A stretch of 64,000 bases of DNA from Shumkonia mesophila (GTDB lineage Bacteria > Pseudomonadota > Alphaproteobacteria > Rhodospirillales > Shumkoniaceae), in the NCBI RefSeq assembly GCF_026163695.1, contig NZ_JAOTID010000004.1, forward strand, positions 124,001 through 188,000, read 5' to 3'. Positions 18,944-31,200 of this stretch are shown here, piece by piece. Below the pieces are notes generated by a model that made no database searches, was not told the origin of the DNA, and was given only the letters and a program-made list of their open reading frames with translations. The translations under genes were made by a program, and so were the position numbers. Within the stretch, counting starts at the first letter, position 1; each line of letters begins with the position of its first letter.

Positions 18944-19795
18944 TTAGGCAAAGTAGAGCCAGGCGAGGTTGGCCGCGGAGAGGCACAGTCCGGCAATCCA
19001 GACCGAGCCCAGCATCCACCGCCAAGTCAGACGGGCCGAGACGTTGTCGATGATGATTTCGAGCGCGTAGGTGATGATCAGAAGGATCACCGCTCCCCAT
19101 ACGCTGGTCGCCCAGAACAGCGCCACGAAGCCGAGGATGAAGATGACCTCGTACCAGTGGGCGAGTTCAAGGAGGGCCAGGTTGCGGCCCGCGTACTCGG
19201 TGTAGACGCCCTTCACGATTTCCTGATGCGCGTGATGGGAGCCCGAGATGTCGAACGGCGATTTCCGGAGCTTGATGGTCAACGCGTAGCCGAGCACCAC
19301 GAAGAGCAGCGGCAGTTCGAGCAGCAGCGGGGTGTCGTGATAGAAGACGGCCTCGATGCGGAAGCTGCCGGTCGTCACATAGATGCCGACGATGACCAGG
19401 ATCAGCAGCGGCTCGTAGGCCAGCATCTGCAGCAGCTCGCGCTGGCCGCCGATCTGGCTGTAGGGCGAGGGAACCGACAGCGCCCCGATGACCAGGAACA
19501 CCGCGCCCACTGCCTGCACGAAGAAGACCAGCAGCAGGTCGGAGCCCAGGAAGAACAGCACCACCGAGGTCGCCGCTCCGCCCAGGTAGACCCACGAGCA
19601 GAAGGTCAGCCACGGGTTGGCCACCGGGGTGTCCTTGGCCCACAGTTTGGCGAAATCGTAGAACGCCTGCGTGATGGGCGGGCCGACGCGACCCTGGGCG
19701 CGGGCCGTCATCTTGCGGTCGATACCGCTGATCAAACCGCCGGCGAGAGGCGCCAGAAGAAGCCCGGCAAGAGCGAGCAGGATTTCGTAACTCAC
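18944..19795 (-). CDS. echB: Ech hydrogenase membrane subunit EchB (NuoH-like)
   Basis: This 283-residue protein has about eight membrane segments. NuoH-family signatures are GRVGPPITQAFYDFAKL near the N-terminus and the SPFDISGSHHAHQEIVKGV loop, rich in charged residues at the module interface. The GTG start at 19795 overlaps the echA stop (GTGA), so translation is coupled. It joins the hydrophilic hydrogenase module to the ion-pumping EchA. Confidence 0.92.
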   Translation of the reverse strand: MSYEILLALAGLLLAPLAGGLISGIDRKMTARAQGRVGPPITQAFYDFAKLWAKDTPVANPWLTFCSWVYLGGAATSVVLFFLGSDLLLVFFVQAVGAVFLVIGALSVPSPYSQIGGQRELLQMLAYEPLLILVIVGIYVTTGSFRIEAVFYHDTPLLLELPLLFVVLGYALTIKLRKSPFDISGSHHAHQEIVKGVYTEYAGRNLALLELAHWYEVIFILGFVALFWATSVWGAVILLIITYALEIIIDNVSARLTWRWMLGSVWIAGLCLSAANLAWLYFA

Positions 19796-21708
19796 AGCAT
19801 TCCTCCCATCGCGAACATCAGCGCCAGCAGGAGCAGGGCCGCACCGTTGACCCAGCGCGACAGCTTCTCCTCGCCGAACAACGCCGTCATGTAGTAGTTG
19901 CTCGACGTCACCGGGATCGGCTTGTTCATCGGTCCGATATAGCCGCCGGAATCCGCGGTATTGGCGCCGCCGAAGTAGGGAGCCGCCGCCGGGGTCACCG
20001 CGGTCTTGCCCATCGCCCGAACGGCGAAGATGACGCCGACCACGACGACCACGAACAAGGGCACCACGGCGAAAGCACCCACCGCGCTGCCGAACACGCC
20101 GTTGACGATCTCGTACGGAGCCGGCCCGAACGCCGCGACCGCGGGTTCGATCAGCCCGGTGTAGAGCCACGGAGCGCCGAGGCTGACCAGCACCGCGCCC
20201 GCGCACAGGCCGACCAGCGGCCAGCGGGTGAGGATGGGCTGCACCTCGAAGGTGATCTTGCCCTGGAAGGGCGCGCTCATCACGCCACCGGCCCAGCGGG
20301 CCCAGTAGACGACGGTCAGCGCGCTGCCCAGCGCCAGCATGAGGATCAGCGCCAGATTGGTCGACGCCGCCTCGACCGCCATCCATTTGCCGAGAAGCAT
20401 GCCGAAGGGCGGCAGGATCATGGTCAGGATGGCGATGACGGTGATCAGCGCCGTGACCGGCATGCGGGCATAGACACCCCGCATGTCTTCGATGTCGCGG
20501 CTGCCGATGTACTGTTCGATGGTGCCGACGCAGAGGAAGAGCAGGCCCTTCGACACGGCATGGAAGATGATGATCAGCATGGCCGCCGTCATCGCGGACG
20601 GCGTGCCGATGCCGGCACAGGCCACGATCAGGCCCAGGTTGCTGATGGTCGAATAGGCCAGGATCTTCTTGCCGTTGCTCTGGCCGACGGCAAGCGCCGC
20701 GGTGGCCAGGAAGGTGAAGGCCCCGACCAGGGCGACCCCGTATCCCAGGTAGGTGTCCGTCAGCGCCGGCGCGAACCGCACCACCGCATAGACGCCCGCC
20801 TTGACCATGGTGCTGGAATGCAGCATGGCGGAAACCGGCGTCGGCGCGACCATGGCGCCCAGAAGCCAGCTCTGGAAGGGAACCTGGGCGGCCTTGGTGA
20901 AGGCGCCGAAGCACAGCAGCCCCAGCGGGATCATCATGAAGGCCGTACCCGGGGCCTTTTCGATGATCTGCTGGATGTCGAACGTGCCGAGCGAGGCGTA
21001 GAACCAGACGATCGCCGTCATCAGGGCGACGCCGCCCAAGCTGTTCATCCACAAGGCGCGGACCGCGTTCTTGGTCGCGATCTCGGTCTTGTCATGGCCG
21101 ATCAGCAGGAACGAGCAGAGCGTCGTGATTTCCCAGAAGAAGTAGAAGAAGGCGATGTCGTTGGTCAGCACCAGGCCGTTCATGGCCCCCAGGAAGAGCA
21201 CCAGCACGAAGAAGAAGGTCGGTTGCCGGCTCTTCTCCAGGTGGAGGTGGTGTTCGTGGGCCTTCATGTACGGGATCGCGTGGATGGCAATCGCGCCGCC
21301 CACCACCGTGATGATCGACACCATGACCAGGGCCAGGTTGTCGACGACGAAGGTCGGATGGCCGTACTGATGCGTGCTCAAGCCGAATTCAAGGTAGCCG
21401 GCAAGGCCGAGCTGGATCAGCGCGAAGACGACGATCAGCGCGCTCTTGCGCACGACGCCGAAGTAGAGGATCACGCCCAGCAGCAGGAAGTCGGCGACCT
21501 GAATGACCCCGCGCACCGGCAGTCCGAAGACGGCATCCGGCGAGAAGGTCGCGGGGGCCTCGAAGATGAGCAGGATGAATGCGACGACAAGCAGAACGCT
21601 TGTGGCCACGATGATCAATGACCGCACTGCGCTGGCACGGACTGCGAAGCAGCCCAGGGCCGCCAGGAACGGCACAACGATCAGGATGAAGGCGAGCGTT
21701 TCGAGCAT
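19792..21708 (-). CDS. echA: Ech hydrogenase ion-translocating subunit EchA (NuoL/Mrp-like)
   Basis: This 638-residue polytopic protein belongs to the proton-conducting antiporter-like family. It has the FFWEITTLCSFLLIGH segment, a conserved Lys-containing helix (FTKAAQVPFQSWLLGAMVAP) and the HSSTMVKAGVYAVVRF motif that marks NuoL/M/N. It is first gene of the operon, preceded by an AT-rich promoter region of about 500 bp. The length and the order echA-B-C-D-E-F match the six-subunit Ech of methanogens rather than the CooMKLXUH order. It would move H+ or Na+ coupled to ferredoxin/H2 chemistry. Confidence 0.92.
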   Translation of the reverse strand: MLETLAFILIVVPFLAALGCFAVRASAVRSLIIVATSVLLVVAFILLIFEAPATFSPDAVFGLPVRGVIQVADFLLLGVILYFGVVRKSALIVVFALIQLGLAGYLEFGLSTHQYGHPTFVVDNLALVMVSIITVVGGAIAIHAIPYMKAHEHHLHLEKSRQPTFFFVLVLFLGAMNGLVLTNDIAFFYFFWEITTLCSFLLIGHDKTEIATKNAVRALWMNSLGGVALMTAIVWFYASLGTFDIQQIIEKAPGTAFMMIPLGLLCFGAFTKAAQVPFQSWLLGAMVAPTPVSAMLHSSTMVKAGVYAVVRFAPALTDTYLGYGVALVGAFTFLATAALAVGQSNGKKILAYSTISNLGLIVACAGIGTPSAMTAAMLIIIFHAVSKGLLFLCVGTIEQYIGSRDIEDMRGVYARMPVTALITVIAILTMILPPFGMLLGKWMAVEAASTNLALILMLALGSALTVVYWARWAGGVMSAPFQGKITFEVQPILTRWPLVGLCAGAVLVSLGAPWLYTGLIEPAVAAFGPAPYEIVNGVFGSAVGAFAVVPLFVVVVVGVIFAVRAMGKTAVTPAAAPYFGGANTADSGGYIGPMNKPIPVTSSNYYMTALFGEEKLSRWVNGAALLLLALMFAMGGML

Positions 21709-22244
21709 CTCAGCCGAGCCTCGGTTTCGTTCGAAGGAATTGTTGTAAAGACGATGAAAAATAACGCAGCCACACAGTCGGGCTCTTTCTTTTAGACTTT
21801 TAGGTTTCCTCGGGGCGTACGTGTAACTGAATTCAAAATAGGTTTCAAGTTAGATCTTTTCTAAACTACTGAAGCATAGTTAAGAATCATTCTGATTATT
21901 AAGTTTCTTGAAATAAAACAAAGACTGAAACCATAAAATAGAAACAATCACTTATAGCGACCCCGTCGTTTCGTTCGGATATTTCCCCCACAATGCGAAA
22001 ATCCACAAAACACGAGCATTTCCGCGGCTATCGCGGCACGCACAAAAAAATTTTTCCGCTCAACTCGCAAGATAGGTTGCGAAGGCCCCAAAAGCGGGCC
22101 GCCGGCCGTCAAAACCGGCCCCCGTCCCGGCCGTCGACGGGGCGTCCGGCTGGCGCATGGGGGGGGGTGGTGCAACCCCCGGGGCCGGGGGCAGTCGTCT
22201 CCCTGCCCTCCGTGGCGGCGAAGCGCCGCCCCAAAAGCGAACCG
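21709..22244. other. AT-rich gene-free region upstream of echA
   Basis: This 536-bp stretch between the end of the adhesin gene and the start of echA (same strand) holds no credible gene. The part from about 21740 to 22050 is much richer in A+T than anything around it and probably carries the ech promoter. The end nearest the adhesin contains a 7-bp GGCGGCG/CGCCGCC hairpin (about 22213-22232) without a T tract, a weak terminator candidate. Confidence 0.6.
21880..21902. promoter_or_regulatory. Inverted repeat upstream of echA, possible operator
   Basis: TTAAGAATCA-TTC-TGATTATTAA is an inverted repeat with 10-base arms and one mismatch. It lies 172 bp before the echA start, within the AT-rich region. 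The spacing and AT-rich symmetry resemble a dimeric regulator site. It does not match the FNR or sigma-54 consensus well. Confidence 0.35.
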
Positions 22245-25200
22245 TCAACCGGGCTGCTGATCGAGCGTGATGTCGAAGGTCGCCTGGCCGTCGGTGACGG
22301 TATAGCCCTGGCCGGGATCGGTGTGGTCGGCGACGGGGGTTCCGCCGCTGTCCTCGGCCGTGAAGGTGAAGCTGTCCTGGGTGGCGCTCTGCGGCCCGGC
22401 CACGCCTTCGTATTTGACCGTGAAGGTGACGTCGTCGAAATCGCGGTCGCCGCCGCCGGTCAGGTCCTCGAAGCCGATCATCAGGGTGTCGTCCTGCACC
22501 CCGGAAAGGGCATGGTTCAGGCCGTCCGGATTGAGGGACGGATCGGTGAAGAACAGGTCGTCGGCGCCGATCGACTTGACCGTGTTCCCTGCCGCGTTGA
22601 CGAATTCCAGGCCACCCTCGGCGCCGAACTTCAGGGTATTGTTGGACTCCAGCTGTCCGTCCAGCCAATTGAACTTGGTGGCGCCGTCCTGGATGACGAA
22701 GAAGCCGAACGACTGGCCGGGCGCCAGCCCGTCGAGGCTCGCCGTCGTTCCCTCGGCGAGGCTTCCGCCGCTGCCCGGCTCGGAGGTGTCCCGCCAGATG
22801 ATCTGCGGGTCGGTCGGATTGCCCTCGGCATCCAGCTTGTACCAGCCCATGACGTTGTGATAGCTGGCCTCCTCGCCTTGGAAGGTGACGGTCACGCCCT
22901 CGGCTTCGAGCGGCATGGTCAGGTTGCCGGGGTCCACCGGCGCGCTGCCGGCGCTCCATTCGGGAGTGTCGGGGTCCCAGAAATGGCTGAGGGAGTCGTC
23001 CTGCTCGTAGCTGAGCAGGCCGAGGTCGATGTCGGCCTGGGTGAAAGTGGAGCCGATCCCGAGGTTGACCTTGTTGCCCGATCCGTCGTCCAGGTAGAGC
23101 TTGCCGAAATCGACGGTGTCGACCAGTTGGTAGACCAGCTCCTCGGCGCCGCTTTCCTGATCGATCAGGTGAAGGTCGGCGGCGGTGATCGTCACCTTGC
23201 CGTCCTCGCCGACCGCCGCCTCGCCGTCGCCCGCCAGGGTGGGGGCGTCGTTGACGATGTCGTCGAAGGGCACCGTGACGGTGGTCGTCGCCGTCGCGCC
23301 GTTCGCCACTTCGGTCGTCGTCAGGCTGAGCGAAATTGAGAAGTCCGCGGCAACGGCGGCGCCGACCGTGACGGACAGGGCGCCGTTGGCCAGGGCCAGG
23401 CGGTCCGCCGCCGTGAACTGGCCGTTCTCGCCGGAGCCGGTCAGCACGTTGCCGGTCAGCGTCAGGCCGCTGTCGGCGCCGACCGACAGCGTCACCCCCG
23501 CCGGCAGGCCGGAAATGGTGATGCCGCCCAGGGTTTCCGAACCGTCGGTGTCGGTCAAGCCGGCCGCGATGGTCAGCGGATAGATGACGGAGCTCTCTCC
23601 GCCCACGCCGCCACCCACGCCGGACGGCAGATCGCCGGCCGCGACGTCGCCATCGGAGAAACGGAACGTTTCGACGTTATACACTGTGTCGGTGCTGTCG
23701 CGTCCGGCGACCGTATCGACGATGGTGAAGGACCCGTTTGCGTTCTGGGTGATTTGATACTCCTCGCGCCGGCCGGCGTAGACCGCCACGTCCAAACCGC
23801 CACCGCCATAGATGACGTCGTCGCCGGCGCCACCTGCCAGCAGGTCGTTGCCGTCGGTGCTGGCCGTCGTGCTCCAGGTCACGTCGCCATAGAGGATGTC
23901 GTCGCCGGCGCCGCCGGCGATGGTGTCGTCGCCATAGCCACCGATGACCGTATCGTCGCCGGCCCCGGCGTCGATGACGTCGTCGCCGTCGGCGGCGGTC
24001 GCGTAGTTGAAGTCGCCCTCGATGTAATCGTCGCCCTCGCCGCCCGCGATGCGGTCGCTGCCGCCGCCGCCGATGACGATGTCGTCGCCGGAACCGCCGT
24101 CGATGACGTCGTTGCCGCCGACCGACGGGCCGCCGCTGAAGTCGCCGTAGAGCCGGTCGTCGCCGGTGCCACCAGCGATATGGTCGTCGCCGGCGCCGCC
24201 GGTGACGGTGTCGTCGCCCGCGCCCGCGTCGATGATGTCGTTGCCTTGGGGGTACGGTCCGCCGCTGAAATCGCCGGCGATGTCGTCGTTGCCGGTGCCG
24301 CCCGAGATGTGGTCGTCCCCGGAGCCGCCGACCAGGGTGTCGTTGCCGGCGCCGCCATCGATGACGTCGTTGCCGGCGCTGGCCGTATCCCACGAGAAGT
24401 CGCCGTAGACGGTATCGTTGCCCTCACCGCCTGCCAGCTGGTCGGCCCCACCGCCGCCGGTCAGGGTATCGTTGCCCTCTCCGCCGAAGAGAACGTCATT
24501 GCCATAGCCGCTGGCGTCCCAGTTCAGGTCGCCGTACAGCCAGTCGCTGCCGCTGCCGCCGTAAATGGCGTCGTTGCCGGAACCGCCCTCGATCCAGTCG
24601 CCGCCGCCGCTGCCGACATGATTGAAGGTGGCGGGTTCGAGCGGCGTCGCCGGCGCCGTGGCATCGATGGTGATGCCGAGGTCCGTATCGAGGTCGGCGG
24701 GATGGCTGACGACAACCGTCGGTTCGCCGCGCGTCACCGCAAGCGCGGGCGCGTCGGCCACCGGCGTCACCGTAACCGTCACCGTCGTCGGGGCCGTAAC
24801 GCCGCCGTCGGTCAGGGCCGCCGTCACCACCAAGGCGATGGTGCCGCTGAAGTTGGCGGGCGGCGTGATGGTCAAGCCGGCCAACTGGTCCGGAGTAATC
24901 GTGAAGCTGCCGTCCTCGTTGGCCGTCAGCGCATCCGTTCCCACGGCCAGGACCGCCCCCTCGGGCACGTCGGCAATGTTGATCAGGGCCACCGTCTCGC
25001 CGCCCGCCACCGCCGGCGCGATAGCCAGCGCGATCGCCGTGTCCTCGGCCCCGGTGCCGGAACCCGAGACCGTGGTATCGACGACCGCGTCGACCGTCAC
25101 CGGCGCCGCTACCGCATCGGCGGCCACGCCACCGACCGTCGCGACGGCCACGGTAAGGTTGAAATCGACGTTGGAATCGGCGGGCGGCGTGATGGTCAGG

Positions 25201-28200
25201 GCGCCGTTGGCCAGGGCGTCCAGGTCCGCCGCCGTGAAGGCGCCGTTTTCGCCGGAGCCGGTCAGCACGTTACCGGTCAGACTCAGGCCGCTGCCGGCGG
25301 CGACGGCCAGGATGGCGCCATCCGGGACGTTGCCGATGGTGACCGAGGCCACGGGATCGGACGGATCGCCCGGCGCCGCATGGATGCGGAGCGCGATGGC
25401 GCTGTCCTCGTCGCCCTGCGCCGGCTCGACCGTCACCGTCGGCGGCACCTCGGGCGCTGCCACCGGAACGTCGATGGTGGCGATGGTGGTGGCGCTCGAA
25501 CCGCCGGCGCCCTCGGTCGACGTGACGCTGACCGTCAGCGCGAAGTCGGCGCCAACCCCCGTCCCCACCGTCAGGACGAGGCCGGAAAGCTGATCCGCCG
25601 TCACCGTCCAGGTGCCGTCACCGTTGTCGGTGCCGGCCGAGAGCGTCGCCCCCTCGGGAACGCCCGAGATGACGATGTCGCCCAGGCTTTCGGAGCCGTC
25701 GGCATCGGTCAGGCTGGCCGCGATCTGCAACGGATATTGGGTGCCCACGGCCTCGCCGCCGTCATCGGGCAGCACGCCGTCGCCGATCTCGACGGTCAGT
25801 GTTTCGTGGCTCGCGCTGTTGAGGTTGGTGTCGCCGCCGGCCAGATCCAGGGCCACTCCGTTGACGGCGATGCCCTCGACGGTGATATGGGACCTGAAGC
25901 CGAACAATTCGCCCAGCCATCCCGAGCCGACCGGCCGCACCTCGATCGTCGATTCCGCGGTCACGTCGACGCCCGAAAGGGTGACGGTGACCGCATCGCG
26001 ATGATCGCTGGCGGTGAAGACGCCAAGCGATTCGCCGTCGAGGAAGACCTCGAACTTGCCGGTATTGGTCCAGCTGTTGTCGGCCTTTTCCACGCTGACG
26101 GTAAGGGTGTCGACGGCACCGGCGTCGCCGCCCTCGTCGTAAACGATGGTCGGATCGCCCAGTTCCACGGCAAGGGCCGGGGCATCGGCCACCGCGTCGA
26201 CCGTCACCGGCAGGCTTGCCGCCTCGGCGGCCACGCCGCTGGCCGTCTCGGCCGTGACCGACAGGATGAAGTCGGCATCGGAATTGGCGGGCGGCGTCAC
26301 CGTTACGGCGCCGGCCGCCAGGGCGGCAAGGTCGGCCGCCGTGAACTGGCCGTCCTCGCCGGAGCCGGTCAGCACGTTGCCGATGAGCGTCAGGCCGCTG
26401 TCGGCGCCGACCGACAGCGTCGCCCCCGCCGGCACGCCGGCAATGGTGATGGCGCCGAGCGGATCGAACGGATTGTTGACGGTCACGGCGATGGCCAGTG
26501 CGATCACCGTATCCTCGCCGCCAGTGGCCGGAGCGACATCGACCGTCGGCGCGCTGCCGATGGTGTCGGCCGAGATGTCGCCGTCGTCGAAGCGCAGGGT
26601 CTCGATGCCGCTCAGGATGTCGGTGCCGTCGGGGCCCGCCACCGTGATGACGCCGGTGGCGGGATCGATGCTGACGGCATAGGCGGCGAACGAGCCGGCG
26701 AACACCGCGATGTCCGCTCCCGCACCGCCCTTGAGCGTGTCGTTGCCGGCGCCGCCGGTCAGGATGTCGGTGCCGCTGCCGCCGTCCAGCGTATCGCTGC
26801 CGGTGCCGCCGTCGAGGGCATCGCTGCCCGCCCCGCCGTAAAGCTTGTCGTTGCCTTCGCCGCCGAGCAGGGTGTCATTGCCGCCGCCAGACCACAGCAC
26901 GTCGTTGCCGGCGCCGCCATCGATGGTGACGTCGCCGACGGCATACTGCTCGCTGGTCAGGTCGACGACGTCGTTGCCGGCCCCGGCGTTGATGGTTTCG
27001 ATGCCCGAGATGCGCGGACCGTCGGTTGGGCTGGCGCTGAAGGAATCGTCCAGGAACAAGGCGTCGTTGCCGTCGGTCAGTTCGAGGGTGTCCACGCCCT
27101 CGCCGCCGATGAACACGTCCGAGCTGCGGTTCATGCCGGCCAGGTTGACGGTCTCGTTGGTCCCGGCCTCGTCGGGGCTGCCGACGTTCTTGGCCTGGTA
27201 AAGACTGGTCCAGCTGCCGTCGAGTGAATAATGCAACGTGTCGTCGCCGGCGCCGCCGTCGAGCCGGTCGGAACCGCTGCCGCCGATCAGCGTGTCCTCG
27301 CCGGCACCGCCCACCAGCGTATCGTCGCCGGCCCCGCCGTCCAGGGTCGCCTTCTCGTAGTTGCCGTCGACCGTGATGCGGTCGTTGCCGGCGCCGCCGT
27401 CGGCCACCACCTCGGTGAAGCCCTTGTCGCCGGTCACCGTGATGGTGTCGTCGCCCGCCCCCGAGCGGATGTCGAACAGGTTGCTCCAGCCGTCGTCGTT
27501 GGTCAGCGCGTCGATGTCGATGGTGTCGTCGCCGTCGCCGGTGACGATGGTGCCGCGCTTGGCGCCGTCGATGGTCACCGTGCTGTCGCCGCCGTCGCCC
27601 AGCGTAACGTCGGTATGGACGAAGTTCTGGAGCACGACATCGGCCGACTGCTCGCTGACCGCCTCGATGTTCTTGACGCTGTTCCAGGCGTCGATCACGG
27701 ACACCGTGGCGGTGTCGGCGTCGGCGTAGGAATACTGAATCTCGTTGCCTCCGAACTGGAAGACCTCGGCCTCGCCGAAAGCATCCGGCCCCGGCAGATC
27801 GGCACCACTGGTGCTGTCGATGGCCCAGGTGGGCGCCATGGTGTTGCCGTTGCTGACCCGGAAGTGCAGATTGACGGTCTCGGGCACCGGCATGACGTCG
27901 ACGGCCAGCGTGGCCGCCGGGCTGGTGCCGCCGTCGGTCGAGGTCGCCGTGACGTTCAGGTTGAATTCGCCGTTGAAATCGGCGGCGGGCGTCAGGGTAA
28001 GGCCGCCCAGTTGCGCCGCCGTCAGCGTCCACGAGCCGTCGTCGTTGCGGGTGCCGGCCGAAAGCGTCGCCCCGGCCGGGACGCCGCTGATGGTGACCGA
28101 GGCCACCGTCTCGGTACTGCCAGGAACCGACGCCGAAATGGCAAGCGCCAGCGAGGAATCCTCGGTCCCCGAAGCCGCCGAGACGGAAACCGCTGGCACG

Positions 28201-31200
28201 TCGGGAACGGGGCTAACCGACACGCTCAGCGGCGCCGGGGCGCTGCTGACCGCCTCGGTCGCCAGGGCGGTCGAGGTGGCCGTCACCGTGAGCGCCAGGC
28301 TGCCGTTGAAATCGGCGGGCGGCGTCAGGGTCAGCCCGTCAAGCTGCCCGGGCGTGAGCGTCCAGGTGCCGTCGCCATTATCAGTGCCGGCCGACAGTTC
28401 GGCGCCATCGGGAACGCCGGCGATGGTGATGGAAGCGATGCTTTCCATGGCGTTGGGCACGGAGGCCGAGATGGACAGTGCGATCCCTTCGTCCTCGTCG
28501 CCCGCCGCCGCCTCCAGCGACACCACAGGCGGCAGGCCGAGGGTATCGACGGCAACGGAGCCGTTCCCAAACGTCAGGTTCTCGATGTTATCGAGGACGT
28601 CGGTGCCATCGGGGCCCGACACGATGACCAGATCGTCACTCAATGTGATGGTGTAGTCGGCGTAGTTGCCGCTGAACACCGCCGTATCGTCGCCGGCCCC
28701 GCCGTTCAGGGTATCGTCGCCCAGGCCGCCCGTCAGCGTGTCGTCGCCCGACCCGCCGTCGAAGCTGTCGTTGCCCGCCCCGCCGTCGAGGATATCGTCA
28801 CCGCCCTCGCCCGTCAGGTGATCGTCGCCGGCCCCGCCCATGACCACGTCGTCGCCACTGCCGCCGCTCAGCGTATCGTCGCCGGCCCCGCCGTCCAGAA
28901 TGTCGTCGTCGCCTTCACCCTTGAGGACATCGTCGCCATCGCCGCCGCTCAGCACGTCGTCGCCGCTGCCGCCATCCAGGGTATCGTCGCCAACCCCACC
29001 GTCGAGGATATCGTCGCCGCCGTCGCCCTTGAGCAGGTCGTCTCCTGCACCGCCGGCCACCGTATCGTCGCCGGTGCCGCCCTTGAGGGTGTCGTCGCCG
29101 GCCCCACCGTCGAGGATGTCGTCGCCGCCGCGTCCCTCAAGCACGTCGTCGCCGGCGCCGCCAACCAGCACGTCATCGCCCGAGGTTCCGACCAGGTGAA
29201 CGTCGTCGTCGGCGATGGCGATCGTCACCGTCGCCGTGACGCTGCCGCCGTGACCGTCCGAAACGGTGTAGGTGAAGCTGTCGCCGCCGTGGTAGCCGGC
29301 GGTCGGCGTATAGGTGTAGCTGCCGTCCGCTTCGAGCGTCACCGTGCCGTGCGCCGGCCCGCCATGCTCGGCGAGGGCGTAAGTCAGGTCGTCGCCATCC
29401 ACGTCAGTGGCGCCAAGTTGTCCGACGAGGACGGCGTCCTCGGTCATGGTGGCGGTGGAATCCGTGGCCTCCGGCGCGTCGTTGACGGCCGCCACGCTGA
29501 CCGGCAGGATCGCCTCGCTGCTGCCGCCGTCGGTGGAGACGGCGGTGATCGTCAGCTCGAAATCGTCATTGGCGTTAAGCGCCGGCGTGATGGTCAGGGC
29601 GCCACCGGCCAGGGCCGCCAGGTCGGCCGCCGTGAAGCGGCCGCCCTCGCCCGAACCGGTCAGTACGTTGCCGGTCAGCGTCAGGCCGCTTTCGGCGTCC
29701 ACCGCCAGGACTGCCCCCGCCGGAATGCCGGCGATGGTGATCGAGGCGACCGTCTCGGTGCTGTCCGGCACCGAGGCGTCGATGGCCAGCTCGATCGCCG
29801 TGTCCTCTTCGCCCGTCCCCGACCCCGAAACCACCGGCGCGTCGGCGGCCGGCGTCACCGTCACGTCGACGGAATCGGGCGCCGTCACACTGCCGTCGGT
29901 CAAGGTGGCCCGCACCGTCAGCGTAAGGTCTTCGTAGGAATCATGGGGCGGCGTCAGCGTGAGGCCGGCCAGCTGGGCGGGTGTCAGCGTCCACGTGCCG
30001 TCGGGATTCGAGGTGCCGGCCGAAAGGACGGCGCCCGAAGGCAGACCGCTGATGGTGAGGAAGTCGATAGTCTCGCCACCGGCCGGATTGGGCGTGATCG
30101 CCAGGGCGACCGTGCCGTCCTCGGCCACCGTCAGGTCGGGGCCGGCGGAGATCGTGGTGTCGGCCACCGCCGAAACACTGACCGGAACCTCAATCGCGGT
30201 CCCCGCCGTGCCGTCGGCCGAGGTGGCCTGAACGGTGAGCGTGAAATCGTCGTTGGCGTTGGCGGGCGGCGTGATGGTGAGGTCGGCCAAGTCGTCAAGC
30301 TGATCGCCCGAGATCGTCCACACGGTGCCGTCGGCATTCGAGGTGCCGACGCTGAGGCTGGCGCCGGCCGGAACCCCGGAAATCGTGATGCTCTGGACCC
30401 CCAGCGTGCTGTCCGGCACGGAAGCCGAGAGGTCGAGCGCAATCGCCGTGTCTTCGTTGCCGGCGGCCGCGTCGCCGAGCGCCACCTGGGCGGCGTCGCC
30501 GACCGGGGTCACCGTCAGCGAGACGATTGCCGTCGCCGTGCCGCCCTGGCCATCGGAAACCTGATAGGTGAAGCTGTCGGGGCCATAGTAGTCGGCGGCC
30601 GGCGTGTAGGTGTAGGTGCCGTCGGCATTGATCGTCACCGTGCCGTGCGCCGGACCGCCCTCGGCGGCGAGCGCAAACGTCAGGGCATCGCCCTCGACGT
30701 CGGTGGCCGCCAACTGGCCGTCGATGTGGCCGTCCTCGGCCACCGTGCCGGTGCCGGCCAGCGCCACCGGGGCGTCGTTCTCGGGATCGACGGTCAGCGA
30801 GACCGTCGCCGTCGTCGTCCCGCCATGGCCGTCGGAAACCTGATACGTGAAGCTGTCGGGGCCGGCGTAGTCGGCAGCCGGTTCGTAGGAGAAGCTGCCG
30901 TCGGCGTTCACCATCACCGTGCCGTGCGCCGGGCCGCCCTCGGCCGCCAGCGCGAACGTCAGCGTGTCGCCCTCGACGTCGCTGGCCGAAAGCTGGCCGA
31001 CGAGCGTGCCGTCCTCGTCGACCGAAGCCTCAAAGCCCACCGTCACCGGCGCGTCGTTCACCGCCGAAACCGAAACCGTCGCGGTGGCCGGCGTCGTCAC
31101 CGTGCCGTCCGACACCCCGTAGCTCAGATCGACGGTGCCGTTGAAGTTCTGACCCGGCGTGAAGGTCCAGGTTCCATTGCCGTTGTCGCTCAGCGTGCCG

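Noticed and set aside
16530-21708. CO-induced (CooMKLXUH) hydrogenase
   Set aside because: Gene order and the position of the ferredoxin subunit match ech; no CO dehydrogenase or CooA genes are present.
23700-29200. Possible CRISPR or tandem-repeat array
   Set aside because: The short repeats are in frame, nine residues long (GGxGxDxLx) and variable, so they are RTX codons inside a gene.
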